This document shows, in pieces, positions 35,325-44,103 of a stretch of 64,000 nucleotides of DNA. The position numbers were made by a program, and so were the translations under genes. The DNA is from Hydrogenophaga flava NBRC 102514. Lineage in GTDB: Bacteria > Pseudomonadota > Gammaproteobacteria > Burkholderiales > Burkholderiaceae_C. The DNA lies in contig NZ_BCTF01000025.1 of the NCBI RefSeq assembly GCF_001571145.1, forward strand, positions 24,561 to 88,560. Reading direction: 5' to 3'. Every line of letters begins with the position of its first letter. Position 1 is the first letter of the stretch. The notes under the pieces were generated by a model, which was not told the DNA's origin, searched no databases, and worked only from the letters and a program-made list of their open reading frames with translations.

Positions 35325-37430
35325 TCAGCGGGTGAAGGCTGCGAGGTTGCCGGCGTCGACGTTGAGGATGTTGCCGGTGCTCTTGGCGCTGAGGTCTTCG
35401 CAGGCAAAGAAATACGTGGCTTCGGCGATGTCCTCGGGGAACACGCTGCGCTTGAGCATCGAGCGGTCGCGGTAGAAGGCTTCGAGGTCGCCCTCGCCGA
35501 TCTTGTTGGCGGCGGCGCGCTCTTCGCTCCACTTGCCAGTCCAGATCTTGGAGCCGCGGATCACGGCGTCGGGGTTGACCACGTTGGAGCGGATGCCCAG
35601 CGGCGCGCCTTCGAGCGCGAAGCTGCGCGAGAGCTGGATCTCGGCGGCCTTGGCGGCGCAGTAGGCCGTGGCCTGGTTGCTGGCGACCATGCCGTTCTTG
35701 CTGGCGATCATCACGATGGATCCGCCCACGCCCTGCGCCTTCATCACCTTGAAGGCCTCGCGGCCGACCAGGAAGTAGCCGGTGGCCAGGATGCTCTGGT
35801 TGCGGTTCCACAGCTCCAGCGAGGTGTCTTCGATCGGCGCGGCCGAGGCGATGCCGGCGTTGCTGACCAGGATGTCGACGCCGCCGAACTCGATGGCCGC
35901 GCGGCCGTAGGCACCGATCACCGAGGCCTCGTCGGTCACGTTGCACAGCACGCCGCGCACATGGTCCTTGCCGTGGGCCTTGGCCAGGTCGGCGGTGACG
36001 CTGTCCAGCGCGGCCTGGTCGATGTCGGCCAGCACCACGCAGGCGCCCTCCTGCAGCATGCGCCTGGCAATCGCCTGGCCGATGCCGCCCGCGCCGCCGG
36101 TGATGAAGGCCACGCGGCCGACCAGGGGCTTGGGCCTGGGCATGCGCTGCAGCTTGGCTTCTTCAAGCAGCCAGTACTCGATGTCGAAGGCCTTCTGCTC
36201 GGGCAGGCCGACGTAGCGGTCCACCGCGTTGGCCTCGCGCATCACGTTGATGGCGTTCACATAGAACTCGCCGGCGATGCGGGCCGTGGCCTTGTCCTTG
36301 GCGATGGTGACCATGCCGATGCGCGGCAGCAGCAGCACCACCGGGTTGGGGTCGCGCAGGGCCGGGCTCGTCGGGCGCTTGCAGCGCTCGTAGTAGGCGG
36401 CGTAGTCGGCGCGGTAGTCGGCCAGCAGCTGGTTCAGCGCGTCCTTGAGCGCGGCGCCTTCCAGGCTGTAGACCGACTGGGGCACGATCAGCGGACGGAT
36501 CTTGGTGCGCAGGAAGTGGTCGGGACACGAGGTGCCCAGCGCCGCCAGCGGCTCCAGCTCGGCGGAGTTGACGAACTGCATCACCTCGGCCGAGGTGTTG
36601 AGGTGCAGCAGCTTGTGGCCGCCGGCCGCGCTGGCCAAGCCGCGCAGCACCGGCAGCACGCGCGCCAGCGTGGTGTCGCGCTGCGCCTCGGGCAGCGATT
36701 CGACCTTGGCGCCGCCGAAGACCTGCACCTTCTTCTCGGCGCGCTCGGCGGCCAGCCAGTTCTGCGCGGTCTCGATCAGGTTCACCGTGTTCTCGTAACA
36801 GGCCTTGGACGTCTCGCCCCAGCTGAACAGGCCGTGGCCGCCCAGCACGATGCCGCGCAGGCCGGGATGGGCCTCGTTGTAGGCCTTGAGCTGCTGGCCC
36901 AGTTCGTAGCCCGGACGCAGCCAGGGCATCCAGCCCACGGTGCCGCCGAAGACCTTTTGCGTGATGGCCTCGGAGTTCGCCATGGCCGCGATCGCGATCA
37001 CCGCGTCGGGGTGCATGTGGTCGACGTGGGCGTAGGGCAGCGAGGAGTGCAGCGGCGTGTCGATGGACGCGGCGCGGGTGTTGAGGTTGAAGGTGCAGTG
37101 CGGCAGGTAGCCAACCATCTCGTCCTCGTGTTCGAGGCCGCGGTACAGGCCCTGCAGCGCGCGCAGCTTGTCCATGTAGAGGGTGGAGAAGCCGTCGAGC
37201 TTCATCGAGCCGACATCGCCGCCCGAGCCTTTGACCCAGAGCACTTCCACGTCCTGGCCGGTCAGCGGGTCCTTGTGGACGATCTTGGCCGAGGTGTTGC
37301 CACCACCGTAGTTGGTGATGCGCAGGTCCGAACCCAGCAGGTTGGAGCGGTACAGAAGCAGGCGGGGCTCGTCCATGCCGGCGGTGGCGGCGTCGTCCCA
37401 GCGGGGAAAAGGGGTGGTGGCGGTGTTCAT
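35325..37430 (-). CDS. rhaD: Bifunctional L-rhamnulose-1-phosphate aldolase / short-chain dehydrogenase
   Basis: A 701-residue fusion. Residues about 1-400 are a class II aldolase with metal histidines in HVDHMHPDA and VLGGHGLFSWGE. It should split L-rhamnulose-1-phosphate into dihydroxyacetone phosphate and L-lactaldehyde. Residues about 430-690 are a short-chain dehydrogenase with TGGAGGIGQAIA (NAD-binding) and the catalytic YCAAK. That part would handle the lactaldehyde. It is first in an eight-gene operon and is divergent from a LysR gene. Confidence 0.94.
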   Translation of the reverse strand: MNTATTPFPRWDDAATAGMDEPRLLLYRSNLLGSDLRITNYGGGNTSAKIVHKDPLTGQDVEVLWVKGSGGDVGSMKLDGFSTLYMDKLRALQGLYRGLEHEDEMVGYLPHCTFNLNTRAASIDTPLHSSLPYAHVDHMHPDAVIAIAAMANSEAITQKVFGGTVGWMPWLRPGYELGQQLKAYNEAHPGLRGIVLGGHGLFSWGETSKACYENTVNLIETAQNWLAAERAEKKVQVFGGAKVESLPEAQRDTTLARVLPVLRGLASAAGGHKLLHLNTSAEVMQFVNSAELEPLAALGTSCPDHFLRTKIRPLIVPQSVYSLEGAALKDALNQLLADYRADYAAYYERCKRPTSPALRDPNPVVLLLPRIGMVTIAKDKATARIAGEFYVNAINVMREANAVDRYVGLPEQKAFDIEYWLLEEAKLQRMPRPKPLVGRVAFITGGAGGIGQAIARRMLQEGACVVLADIDQAALDSVTADLAKAHGKDHVRGVLCNVTDEASVIGAYGRAAIEFGGVDILVSNAGIASAAPIEDTSLELWNRNQSILATGYFLVGREAFKVMKAQGVGGSIVMIASKNGMVASNQATAYCAAKAAEIQLSRSFALEGAPLGIRSNVVNPDAVIRGSKIWTGKWSEERAAANKIGEGDLEAFYRDRSMLKRSVFPEDIAEATYFFACEDLSAKSTGNILNVDAGNLAAFTR

Positions 37431-37458
37431 GGGCCCGGATGCTAGGGACCGGACTGTA

Positions 37459-37516
37459 TTCGGGCTATTGATGGCTTTTTATTGTTTCCATCAAATCACC
37501 TTATATTCAGCCCGAA
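37459..37516. promoter_or_regulatory. Nested inverted repeats in the rha/LysR divergent promoter
   Basis: The outer repeat is TTCGGGCT (37459-37466) with AGCCCGAA (37509-37516). The inner repeat is TTGATGG (37468-37474) with CCATCAA (37488-37494), separated by 13 AT-rich bases. Both are perfect. LysR-type proteins bind interrupted dyads in divergent promoters, so this is the likely operator for control of the rhamnose operon. Confidence 0.65.
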
Positions 37517-37588
37517 AACGCCCAAAACCCGCCCCATCGCAGTGCAGCATCGGCCGCTGGCTGCGGGAATGTCCCGAGGAGAAATCAC

Positions 37589-38527
37589 ATGATGCAGTTG
37601 AAGGTGCGCCAGCTGCGCGTGTTCGAGGCCGTGGCCACCAGCGCCAGCTTCTCGCGCGCGGCCGAACAGCTGGAGATGACGCAGCCGGCCGTGTCGATGG
37701 CGGTGCGCCAGATCGAGCAGGCGCTGGGCACCGCCCTGTTCGACCCTGCCGACCGCCGCCGCCTGAGCGACGCCGGGCAGGAGCTGCTGATGCACGCGCG
37801 CATCATCCTGGCGCAGGTGCGCGCGGCCGAAGAGGCGATGGCCTTCTACGCCAGCGACGGCAGCAAGGAAACCGCGCGCGGGCTGCGCGGCCTGCTGCAC
37901 CTGGGCGTGGTGCAGACCGCCAACTACTTCGCGCCGCGCCTGCTCAGCGAGTTCCACCAGCGCCACCCGGACGTGCACCTCAAGCTCACGGTGGCCAAGC
38001 GCGGCGAGATCCTGGACCTGCTGGCCGAGCGGCGGCTGGACATCGCCATCACCGGCTACCCACCGTCGGAAGCCGACGTGGAGGCGCACAGCTTCGCGCG
38101 GCATCCGCACTGCATCGTGGCCTCGGTGAACCACCCGCTGGCCAAGCGCAGCGCGCTGGAGTGGACCGACCTGCGGCAGGAGGACTTCATCTTCCGCGAG
38201 CCGGGTTCATCGACCCGGCTGTTCCTCGAACAGCTGCTGCAGGCGCAATCGATCCAGGTGCGCCAGCGGCTGGAACTCTCGGGCAACGAGACGGTGAAGC
38301 ACGCGGTGATGGAAGGCCTGGGCGTGAGCTTCCTCTCGGCCCACGTGTTCCAGGTGGAACTGGAAGCCGGCCGCATCGCCGTGCTCGACCTGGCCGACAT
38401 GCCCAAGTACATCGACTGGTGCTTCATCCACCGCCGCGACGCCGCGCTCAACGGCGTCAACCAGGCCTTCAAGGACTTCGTGTTTGCGGAGGGGACGCGG
38501 ATTGCGGCTTGTCTGGTGCGGGGGTGA
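37589..38527 (+). CDS. LysR-family regulator divergent from the rhamnose operon
   Basis: A 312-residue LysR regulator with HTH at about residues 5-65 (LRVFEAVATSASFSRAAEQL, MTQPAVSMAVRQIEQALG) and a CysL/CbbR-like effector domain. AGGAG precedes the double ATG at seven bases. Position opposite the rhamnose operon, with nested inverted repeats between, suggests that it controls that operon. Rhamnose operons described in other bacteria often use DeoR- or AraC-type regulators, so a LysR here is less usual. Confidence 0.9.
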   Translation: MMQLKVRQLRVFEAVATSASFSRAAEQLEMTQPAVSMAVRQIEQALGTALFDPADRRRLSDAGQELLMHARIILAQVRAAEEAMAFYASDGSKETARGLRGLLHLGVVQTANYFAPRLLSEFHQRHPDVHLKLTVAKRGEILDLLAERRLDIAITGYPPSEADVEAHSFARHPHCIVASVNHPLAKRSALEWTDLRQEDFIFREPGSSTRLFLEQLLQAQSIQVRQRLELSGNETVKHAVMEGLGVSFLSAHVFQVELEAGRIAVLDLADMPKYIDWCFIHRRDAALNGVNQAFKDFVFAEGTRIAACLVRG

Positions 38528-38561
38528 CCTGCAACCTTTGGACGTGCTCCACGGCGCCTAT

Positions 38562-38954
38562 TCAGATATCGTGTTTGCCCAACATGATGACCGCCTCATC
38601 TGGCACAGCGCCATATCCTGTGCCGTCTGGCAGCATCTTCGCCACTATGCGCCATTGCTCTATGGCCTCCTGCCTACGTCCGTTGTGAAACAGCAGGTCG
38701 GCCAGCAATAACCGCGTAGGCCCTTCCAGATACCTTGGTTCAATCCTGAGCGCCTCCCGTAAGCACGAGACAGCCTCCTCCCAGTCACAACCTGCACGAG
38801 TAAGGCACTGCGCGTAAGCCACGAGGTAACGCGGGTTGTCCCTCGGAAGCACCAAGGGCGCCAACACAGCCAACGCCTCCACAGAGCGACCCTCTTCATC
38901 TAGCGCCAAGGCTGACCGAAACACCTTCTCTTGGTCCTGCCAGCTACCCGTCAT
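38562..38954 (-). CDS. Tetratricopeptide-repeat-like protein
   Basis: A 130-residue helical protein with TPR-like repeats: QEKVFRSALALDEEGRSVEAL, YLVAYAQCLTRAGCDWEEAV, and LADLLFHNGRRQEAIEQWR. No signal peptide or enzyme domain. The start at 38954 has GGGAG nine bases upstream; ATGs at 38963 and 38975 are alternatives. It is convergent with the LysR gene. GC content is lower than in its neighbours. Probably a protein-protein interaction module of unknown partner. Confidence 0.7.
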   Translation of the reverse strand: MTGSWQDQEKVFRSALALDEEGRSVEALAVLAPLVLPRDNPRYLVAYAQCLTRAGCDWEEAVSCLREALRIEPRYLEGPTRLLLADLLFHNGRRQEAIEQWRIVAKMLPDGTGYGAVPDEAVIMLGKHDI

Positions 38955-39042
38955 GTGATTCATCTCCCGTTGCATTGAACCGAAAGTTTCTCATGCAACG
39001 TCAGATGAAACTCGGCACGGGCACCAGCCGGTCCACCACCCG

Positions 39043-40041
39043 TCACCCCTTCTTCGCCAGCCCCAGCCGCTCGATCGTCGCCTTCTCGGCCTTGAAGGTG
39101 CGCTCGCCGTAGGCCTGGTAGTCGGCGCTGTTCATGTAGATCACCGGCTGGAAGAACTTGTCGAGCGTGGCGAGCACGGCCGGGTCTTCCAGGGTCTTCC
39201 TGAACGCGTCGTGCAGCACCTTCACCACGGCCGGGTCCATGCCTTTGGGGCCACCGATGCCGAAGGGCGATTCGGTGATGGTGTCCCAGCCGCTTTCCTT
39301 GACGGTGGGCACATCGGGGAAGGCCTTGTTGCGCTGGCTGCCCAGCGTGGCCAGCAGGCGCAGCTTGCCGCTCTGCACATGCGGCGCAAATTCGGTGGTG
39401 CCACTCATCATGCGGATGTGCCCGCCCAGGATGGCCTGCATGATTTCGGCCGAACCCTTGAACGGGATCGGGTTGAGCTGGATGCCGGCCTTGTCGCTGA
39501 ACTCCTCGATGGCCAGGTGCGGCGTGGTGCCGGTGCCGGTGTGGCCGTATTCGAGCTTGCCGGGGTTGGCCTTGGCATAGGCCACCATGTCCTTGAGCGT
39601 CTTGAAGGGCGCGTCGGCGGTACAGGCGATGCCGAAGGTGTAGCCCGTGAGGCAGACGATGTGGGTGAGGTCTTTCACCGGGTCGAAGTTCATCGTCTGC
39701 ATGTGCGGCAGGCGGTAGATGCCCAGCGGCAGCTGCGTGAGGGTGTAGCCATCGGGCGCGGCGCTGACCATGGCCGAAGCCCCCAGCGTGCCGCCGGCGC
39801 CGGGCTTGTTCTCCACGATGACCGTGGCGCCCAGGGCCTTGCCCGCACTGTCGGCAAAGGCGCGCATCACCGCGTCGCTGCTGCCGCCGGTGGGCCAGGG
39901 CGCGATGAGCTTGATCGGGCGGTTGGGGAATTTGTCCTGCGCCAGCACATGGGCCGGCAGCAGGGCGGGGGCGGCGAGCGCGGCGGCCGAGGCGATGACC
40001 TGGCGGCGGTTGAGGGCGACGGGGCGGTGAGGAAGGCTCAT
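39043..40041 (-). CDS. Bug-family (TctC-like) periplasmic binding protein
   Basis: A 332-residue tripartite-tricarboxylate-type binding protein, a family greatly expanded in Burkholderiales. The leader LNRRQVIASAAALAAPALL looks like a twin-arginine or Sec signal ending LAQD. The mature part has FPNRPIKLIAPWPTGGSSD, ENKPGAGG and GTGTTPHLAIEEF. It binds a carboxylate of unknown identity. There are no TctA/TctB membrane partners next to it, which is typical of orphan Bug proteins. Confidence 0.92.
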   Translation of the reverse strand: MSLPHRPVALNRRQVIASAAALAAPALLPAHVLAQDKFPNRPIKLIAPWPTGGSSDAVMRAFADSAGKALGATVIVENKPGAGGTLGASAMVSAAPDGYTLTQLPLGIYRLPHMQTMNFDPVKDLTHIVCLTGYTFGIACTADAPFKTLKDMVAYAKANPGKLEYGHTGTGTTPHLAIEEFSDKAGIQLNPIPFKGSAEIMQAILGGHIRMMSGTTEFAPHVQSGKLRLLATLGSQRNKAFPDVPTVKESGWDTITESPFGIGGPKGMDPAVVKVLHDAFRKTLEDPAVLATLDKFFQPVIYMNSADYQAYGERTFKAEKATIERLGLAKKG

Positions 40042-40169
40042 GCGTGTCTCCTGCGGGTGGGGTTGGACCGGCCCGCCAACATAGCCGGCCCCGCGCCCGC
40101 TGGGAACCGGGGCGGCCCCGGGGCCAGCGCGCTTTCAGTCGCGCCGGAGACGCCGCCCCTGCCCTGGGT

Positions 40170-40691
40170 TCAGGCGCCGGCCTGCGCGCCCGCCAGGTAG
40201 TCCACCTTGCCCAGGTCCACGCCGCTGTGGCGCAGCAGGGCGTAGGCGGTGGTGACGTGGAAGAACAGGTTGGGGATGGCCCAGTGCTTCAGATACGCCT
40301 CGCCGGTCATGGTGCGGGTCTTGTCGCGGCCGACGGGGAAGGTGATGTCGGCGTCCTCGCGGCCGTCGATGGACGCGGCCGGCACGGTGGCCAGCCAGTC
40401 CAGCGTCTTGACGATGCGGGCCTGCAGGTCGGCGAAGGTGGTTTCGTTGTCTTCGAACTTGGGCGCCTCGATGCCGGCCAGGCGTGCGGTGCCGTTCTTG
40501 GCGGCGTCGCAGGCGATGCGGATCTGCGCCGCAAACGGCAGCATGTCGGGCGCCAGGCGCATGGTGACGAACACGTCGGGGTCGAACTTGCGCGCGGCCG
40601 CGTTGGCCTCTGCCTTCTTCAGGCAGTGCACGAGGTTGGACAGGGCGGTCTGGAAGACGGGCAGGCTGGCGGAGGAGAGGGTGATGGGCAT
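40170..40691 (-). CDS. DUF1993 domain-containing protein
   Basis: A 173-residue protein of the DUF1993 family: SLPVFQTALSNLVHCLKKAEANA near the start (cited in parts), DMLPFAAQIRIACDAAKNGTARL in the middle and LPNLFFHVTTAYALLRHSG-like end (here IPNLFFHVTTAYALLRHSG). It looks like a DinB-related four-helix bundle. Function unknown. It stands alone between the Bug gene and a small ORF. Confidence 0.88.
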   Translation of the reverse strand: MPITLSSASLPVFQTALSNLVHCLKKAEANAAARKFDPDVFVTMRLAPDMLPFAAQIRIACDAAKNGTARLAGIEAPKFEDNETTFADLQARIVKTLDWLATVPAASIDGREDADITFPVGRDKTRTMTGEAYLKHWAIPNLFFHVTTAYALLRHSGVDLGKVDYLAGAQAGA

Positions 40692-40759
40692 GGGCTTGCA
40701 GACGGGTGGTGGATGAGGTCCGGCATGCTACGCCAGACCACGATCCCGTGCAGGCGCCC

Positions 40760-40951
40760 TCACCTCAAGCTGTCGGGCACGGTCGGGACGTGCTCTGGAG
40801 CCACCAGGGCCGTGTCCCGCAGCTCGCCATCGTCCAGGGTCTGCCAGTCGCTCGTCAGCAGGTCCATCAGCGCGTGGTCCAGGCTGTCGATGTCAATGTC
40901 CAGGGGCTCGAAAAGGCCCTCGGACTGCACAGGAGAAATGCCGCGGTTCAT
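40760..40951 (-). CDS. Small acidic protein, hypothetical
   Basis: A 63-residue, strongly acidic protein with many Asp/Glu/Leu residues (FEPLDIDIDSLDHALMDLL). No family recognised. Support comes from a GGAGG ribosome binding site seven bases before the ATG and a 13-base palindrome CCGATC-T-GATCGG (40961-40973) just upstream. Neighbours on both sides are unrelated. It could be a regulatory peptide or peptide precursor, but nothing in it proves that. Confidence 0.5.
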   Translation of the reverse strand: MNRGISPVQSEGLFEPLDIDIDSLDHALMDLLTSDWQTLDDGELRDTALVAPEHVPTVPDSLR

Positions 40952-41081
40952 CTGCGTCCTCCGATCTGATCGGCGGCTGCGCGCCGGACAGGGCGTATGG
41001 CAGCGCGATCAACCCGGAGTGTTCTGCAAATCGGGCGGCTTGACCAGTAACAAGCGGTTTCACCATGTACGGGCCGGGGCT

Positions 41082-43184
41082 TCAGGCGGGGGTGGCGCCG
41101 GCCCGCTGGCGCGCGTAGGCCACGTACCAGTCCAGGCAGCCGGGGTTGGCCATGGCCTCGCGGTTGATCACCTTGTCCAGCGGCTGGCCGAGCAGCAATT
41201 TCTTGATCGGCAGCTCCTGCTTCTTGCCCGAGAGGGTGCGCGGGATCTCGGCGACCTGCAGGATCTGGTCGGGCACGAAGCGCGGCGAGAGCGCGGTGCG
41301 GATGGCGGCGCCGATCTTCGCGCTGAGGGTGTCGTCGAGCGTGAGGCCGGGCCGCAGCACGACGAACAGCGGCATGAAGCTCTCGCGCCCCAGGTATTCG
41401 AGGTCCACCACCATGCTGTCGAGCACCTCGGGCATGGCCTCGACGGCGCTGTAGAGCTCGCTGGTGCCCATGCGCAGGCCGTGGCGGTTGATGGTGGCGT
41501 CGGAGCGGCCGTAGATGACGCAGGAACCGTCGGGGAAGATGCGCAGCCAGTCGCCATGGCGCCAGACGGCGCCGGCCTCGTTCTCAAGGTCGCCGCCCCC
41601 AGGCTTTCTGCCGTGGCCGGCGGGGAAGGTGTCGAAGTAGCTGCCGATCAGGCGCTGGTGGTTCTGGTCGCCGACGAAGTACAGCGGCATCGACGGAATG
41701 GGCTGGGCACAGACCAGTTCGCCCACGGCGTCGGTCACCGGGCGGCCCAGTTCGTCCCAGGACTCCACCGCGCAGCCCAGCAGGCGGCACTGCATGCGGC
41801 CGGGGGCCTGCGGCAGCTCGCGGTTGCCGCCGATGAAGGCGCCGGCAAAGTCCGTCCCTCCCGAAATGTTGCACCACCAGATGTCCTTCTGTGCTTCGGT
41901 CTTCGCGATGGCAGCGAACTGCGACGTGCCCCAGCGCTGCGCGTCTTCCGACAGCGGCGAGCCGGTGGTGCCCAGGGCCCGTATCGAAGACAGGTCGCCA
42001 CACTGCGCGAGGTCCACGCCCGCCTTGAGGCAGTTCGCGAAGAACGCCGCACCGGCGCCGAAGAAGGTCACGCCTTCGCGCGCCGCGAAGCGCCAGAGCA
42101 CGGTCCAGTCGGGGTTGTATTTCGTGCCGCCGGGGTTGCCGTCGTAGATGACGCAGGTGGTGCCGGCCAGCAGGCCGCTGACCTGCGCGTTCCACATCAC
42201 CCAGCCGGTGGAGCTGTACCAGTGGTAGCGCTCGCCGAGGCTGTTGGGCGCGTAGCTGCAGCCCACGTCGTTGTGCAGGGTCTTGAGCGCCATCGCCACG
42301 ATCACCGTGCCGCCGTGGCCGTGCACGATGGGTTTGGGCAGCCCCGTGGTGCCGCTGCTGTAGACGATCCACAGCGGGTGGTCGAAAGGCAGCCACAGCG
42401 GCTCGAACGCCGCCACCGCCGCGTCGTCGCGCGCGGTGGCGGTGCTGAAAGCGGCACAAGGCTGGGCCGTCTCCAGCGCGCGGTCCACCTCGGCCGGCTC
42501 CTGCGCCAGGTTGGTGTGCAGGACCACGTGGCGCACGGTCGGCAGCGCGGCGCGCAGCTCGGCCACCACGGCCAGGCGGTCGTGGTCCTTGCCGCCGTAG
42601 CTCACACCGTCGCAGGCGATCAGCGCCACCGGCTCGATCTGTTTGAAGCGGTCGAGCACGGCGTTGGTGCCCATGTCGGGCGCGCACACGCTCCACACGC
42701 CGCCGATGCTCACCACGGCCAGGAAGGCCACCATGGCCTCGGGGATGTTGGGCAGGTGGGCGGCCACGCGGTCGCCGGGCTTCACGCCCTGGTCCTGCAG
42801 GTGCAGCGCAAGCGAGGCGACCTGGCGCCGCAGCTCGGGCCAGCTCAGTTCGCGCCGCTGGCCTTTTTCGTTGTCCGAGATCACCGCCAGGAAGCCCGCC
42901 GCGTGCGCGGCGTCGACATGGCGGAACACCTGCTGCGCGTAGTTGAACTGCGCCCCCGGGAACCAGCGCGCCCCGGGCATCACGTTGCGCTCCAGCACGG
43001 CCGTGTGTGGCGTGGGCGAGTGCAGGTCGAAATAGCCCCAGATGCTCTGCCAGAACGCGTCCAGCTCGGTGGTGGACCAGTGCCAGAGCGCGTCGTAGCT
43101 CTCGAAGCGCAATCCGCGTTCGCGGGCCAGCCAGTCCTGGTAGAGGCGGATCTGTGGAACGTACGGGGGCGGTGTCGTGGCCAT
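41082..43184 (-). CDS. Acetoacetate--CoA ligase
   Basis: A 700-residue adenylate-forming enzyme of the acetoacetyl-CoA synthetase type. Motifs are the AMP-binding loop IVYSSGTTGLPKPIVHGHGG near residue 275, GTSELYSAVEAM near 575, and the C-terminal catalytic lysine region RTLSGKKQELPIKKLL near 655. It activates acetoacetate (and perhaps related 3-oxo acids) to the CoA thioester in the cytoplasm. It follows the IclR gene on the same strand by 50 bases, so the two may be one transcript. Confidence 0.93.
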   Translation of the reverse strand: MATTPPPYVPQIRLYQDWLARERGLRFESYDALWHWSTTELDAFWQSIWGYFDLHSPTPHTAVLERNVMPGARWFPGAQFNYAQQVFRHVDAAHAAGFLAVISDNEKGQRRELSWPELRRQVASLALHLQDQGVKPGDRVAAHLPNIPEAMVAFLAVVSIGGVWSVCAPDMGTNAVLDRFKQIEPVALIACDGVSYGGKDHDRLAVVAELRAALPTVRHVVLHTNLAQEPAEVDRALETAQPCAAFSTATARDDAAVAAFEPLWLPFDHPLWIVYSSGTTGLPKPIVHGHGGTVIVAMALKTLHNDVGCSYAPNSLGERYHWYSSTGWVMWNAQVSGLLAGTTCVIYDGNPGGTKYNPDWTVLWRFAAREGVTFFGAGAAFFANCLKAGVDLAQCGDLSSIRALGTTGSPLSEDAQRWGTSQFAAIAKTEAQKDIWWCNISGGTDFAGAFIGGNRELPQAPGRMQCRLLGCAVESWDELGRPVTDAVGELVCAQPIPSMPLYFVGDQNHQRLIGSYFDTFPAGHGRKPGGGDLENEAGAVWRHGDWLRIFPDGSCVIYGRSDATINRHGLRMGTSELYSAVEAMPEVLDSMVVDLEYLGRESFMPLFVVLRPGLTLDDTLSAKIGAAIRTALSPRFVPDQILQVAEIPRTLSGKKQELPIKKLLLGQPLDKVINREAMANPGCLDWYVAYARQRAGATPA

Positions 43185-43234
43185 GCCTTTTTGGTCTCCT
43201 GCGGCGCAGGGTAGCAGCGGGCGCGCCGCTGTGC

Positions 43235-43996
43235 CTATCGCGCAGTTGTCACCGCGCGAAAGGGTTCGATGGCGCGTTGCAGCACTTGCAGCAGGGTCTC
43301 TCGCTCTCGCCGGATTTCCTCGATCGGCCCACCCAGGCTCAGGGTCACCGGCTCCTTGCCGGGCAGCAGCACCGCCATCGCCGCCGCACCCACCACAGAG
43401 GTGCCCCAGGAAATCGCATGGCCCTCGACCAGTGCGCGACGCCGGTCGGCCAGCGCCTGGTCGATGTCCACCCGCAGTGCCGGGTCCGACTCCTGCGCAT
43501 TGGCCTGGCGCAGCAGCCGTACCACCTCGCGTTCGGGCAGGGTGGTCAGCAACATCTTGCCGGTGGCACTACGGAACAGCGGGCGCAGCAGGCCGCTCTT
43601 GCTCTGGAAGCTGCCGGCGCGCGTGGCCTGCAGCACGTGCAGGTAGCGCACGTGCACGCCCTGGCGGGTGCCGACCATCACGGTGTGACCGGTTTCGGCC
43701 AGCACCCGTTCCATCATGCGTAACAGGCTCTGCTCACTGTAGAGCTGCTCCTCGACCCAGGCGGTGGCCAGCGAGAGGCGCACATTGGGCGCATACATGC
43801 CGGTGCGGGGGTCGTGGTCGAAATAGCCACTCTCCTTCAGGCTCTTGAGCAACACCGAGGTGCTGGACTGCGGGTAGCCCAGGGACTGCGCGATCTCCTT
43901 CACGCTCGCCGGACGCCGCCATTCAGCGAAAAACTCCAGCAGCTCCAGCACGCGCAGCGCGGACTTGACGGGGGTGGCGTTGGGGGTGAGCGGCAT
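43235..43996 (-). CDS. IclR-family transcriptional regulator
   Basis: A 253-residue IclR regulator. The N-terminal winged helix is at about residues 10-70 (SALRVLELLEFFAEWRRPAS, YPQSSTSVLLKSLKESGYF). The C-terminal effector domain includes LFRSATGKMLLTTLPEREV and a GTSVVGAAAMAVLLPG segment. An 18-bp perfect palindrome lies seven bases upstream of the ATG. The gene is divergent from the Bug / crotonase / CoA-transferase operon and upstream of acetoacetyl-CoA synthetase, so it may control both. Confidence 0.94.
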   Translation of the reverse strand: MPLTPNATPVKSALRVLELLEFFAEWRRPASVKEIAQSLGYPQSSTSVLLKSLKESGYFDHDPRTGMYAPNVRLSLATAWVEEQLYSEQSLLRMMERVLAETGHTVMVGTRQGVHVRYLHVLQATRAGSFQSKSGLLRPLFRSATGKMLLTTLPEREVVRLLRQANAQESDPALRVDIDQALADRRRALVEGHAISWGTSVVGAAAMAVLLPGKEPVTLSLGGPIEEIRRERETLLQVLQRAIEPFRAVTTAR

Positions 43997-44002
43997 GCGG
44001 AT

Positions 44003-44020
44003 GGATCACATATGTGATCC
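44003..44020. promoter_or_regulatory. Perfect 18-bp palindrome, likely IclR operator
   Basis: GGATCACATATGTGATCC is fully self-complementary. It lies between the divergent IclR and Bug genes, 6 bases from the IclR start codon and 83 bases before the Bug ATG. The next bases carry a further TGATCA. IclR-family dimers bind such palindromes. Confidence 0.75.
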
Positions 44021-44103
44021 CTGATCATGTCAGTGATGCATTGATCTGCCCATCCCGAGTTGTACCTACCCTCCCTCCCACAACATTCCTCTTGGAGACA
44101 AAC

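Noticed and set aside
40044..43214. A 1056-codon plus-strand open frame opposite DUF1993 and acetoacetyl-CoA synthetase
   Set aside because: Shadow of minus-strand genes. Its length only reflects scarcity of stop codons in GC-rich DNA.
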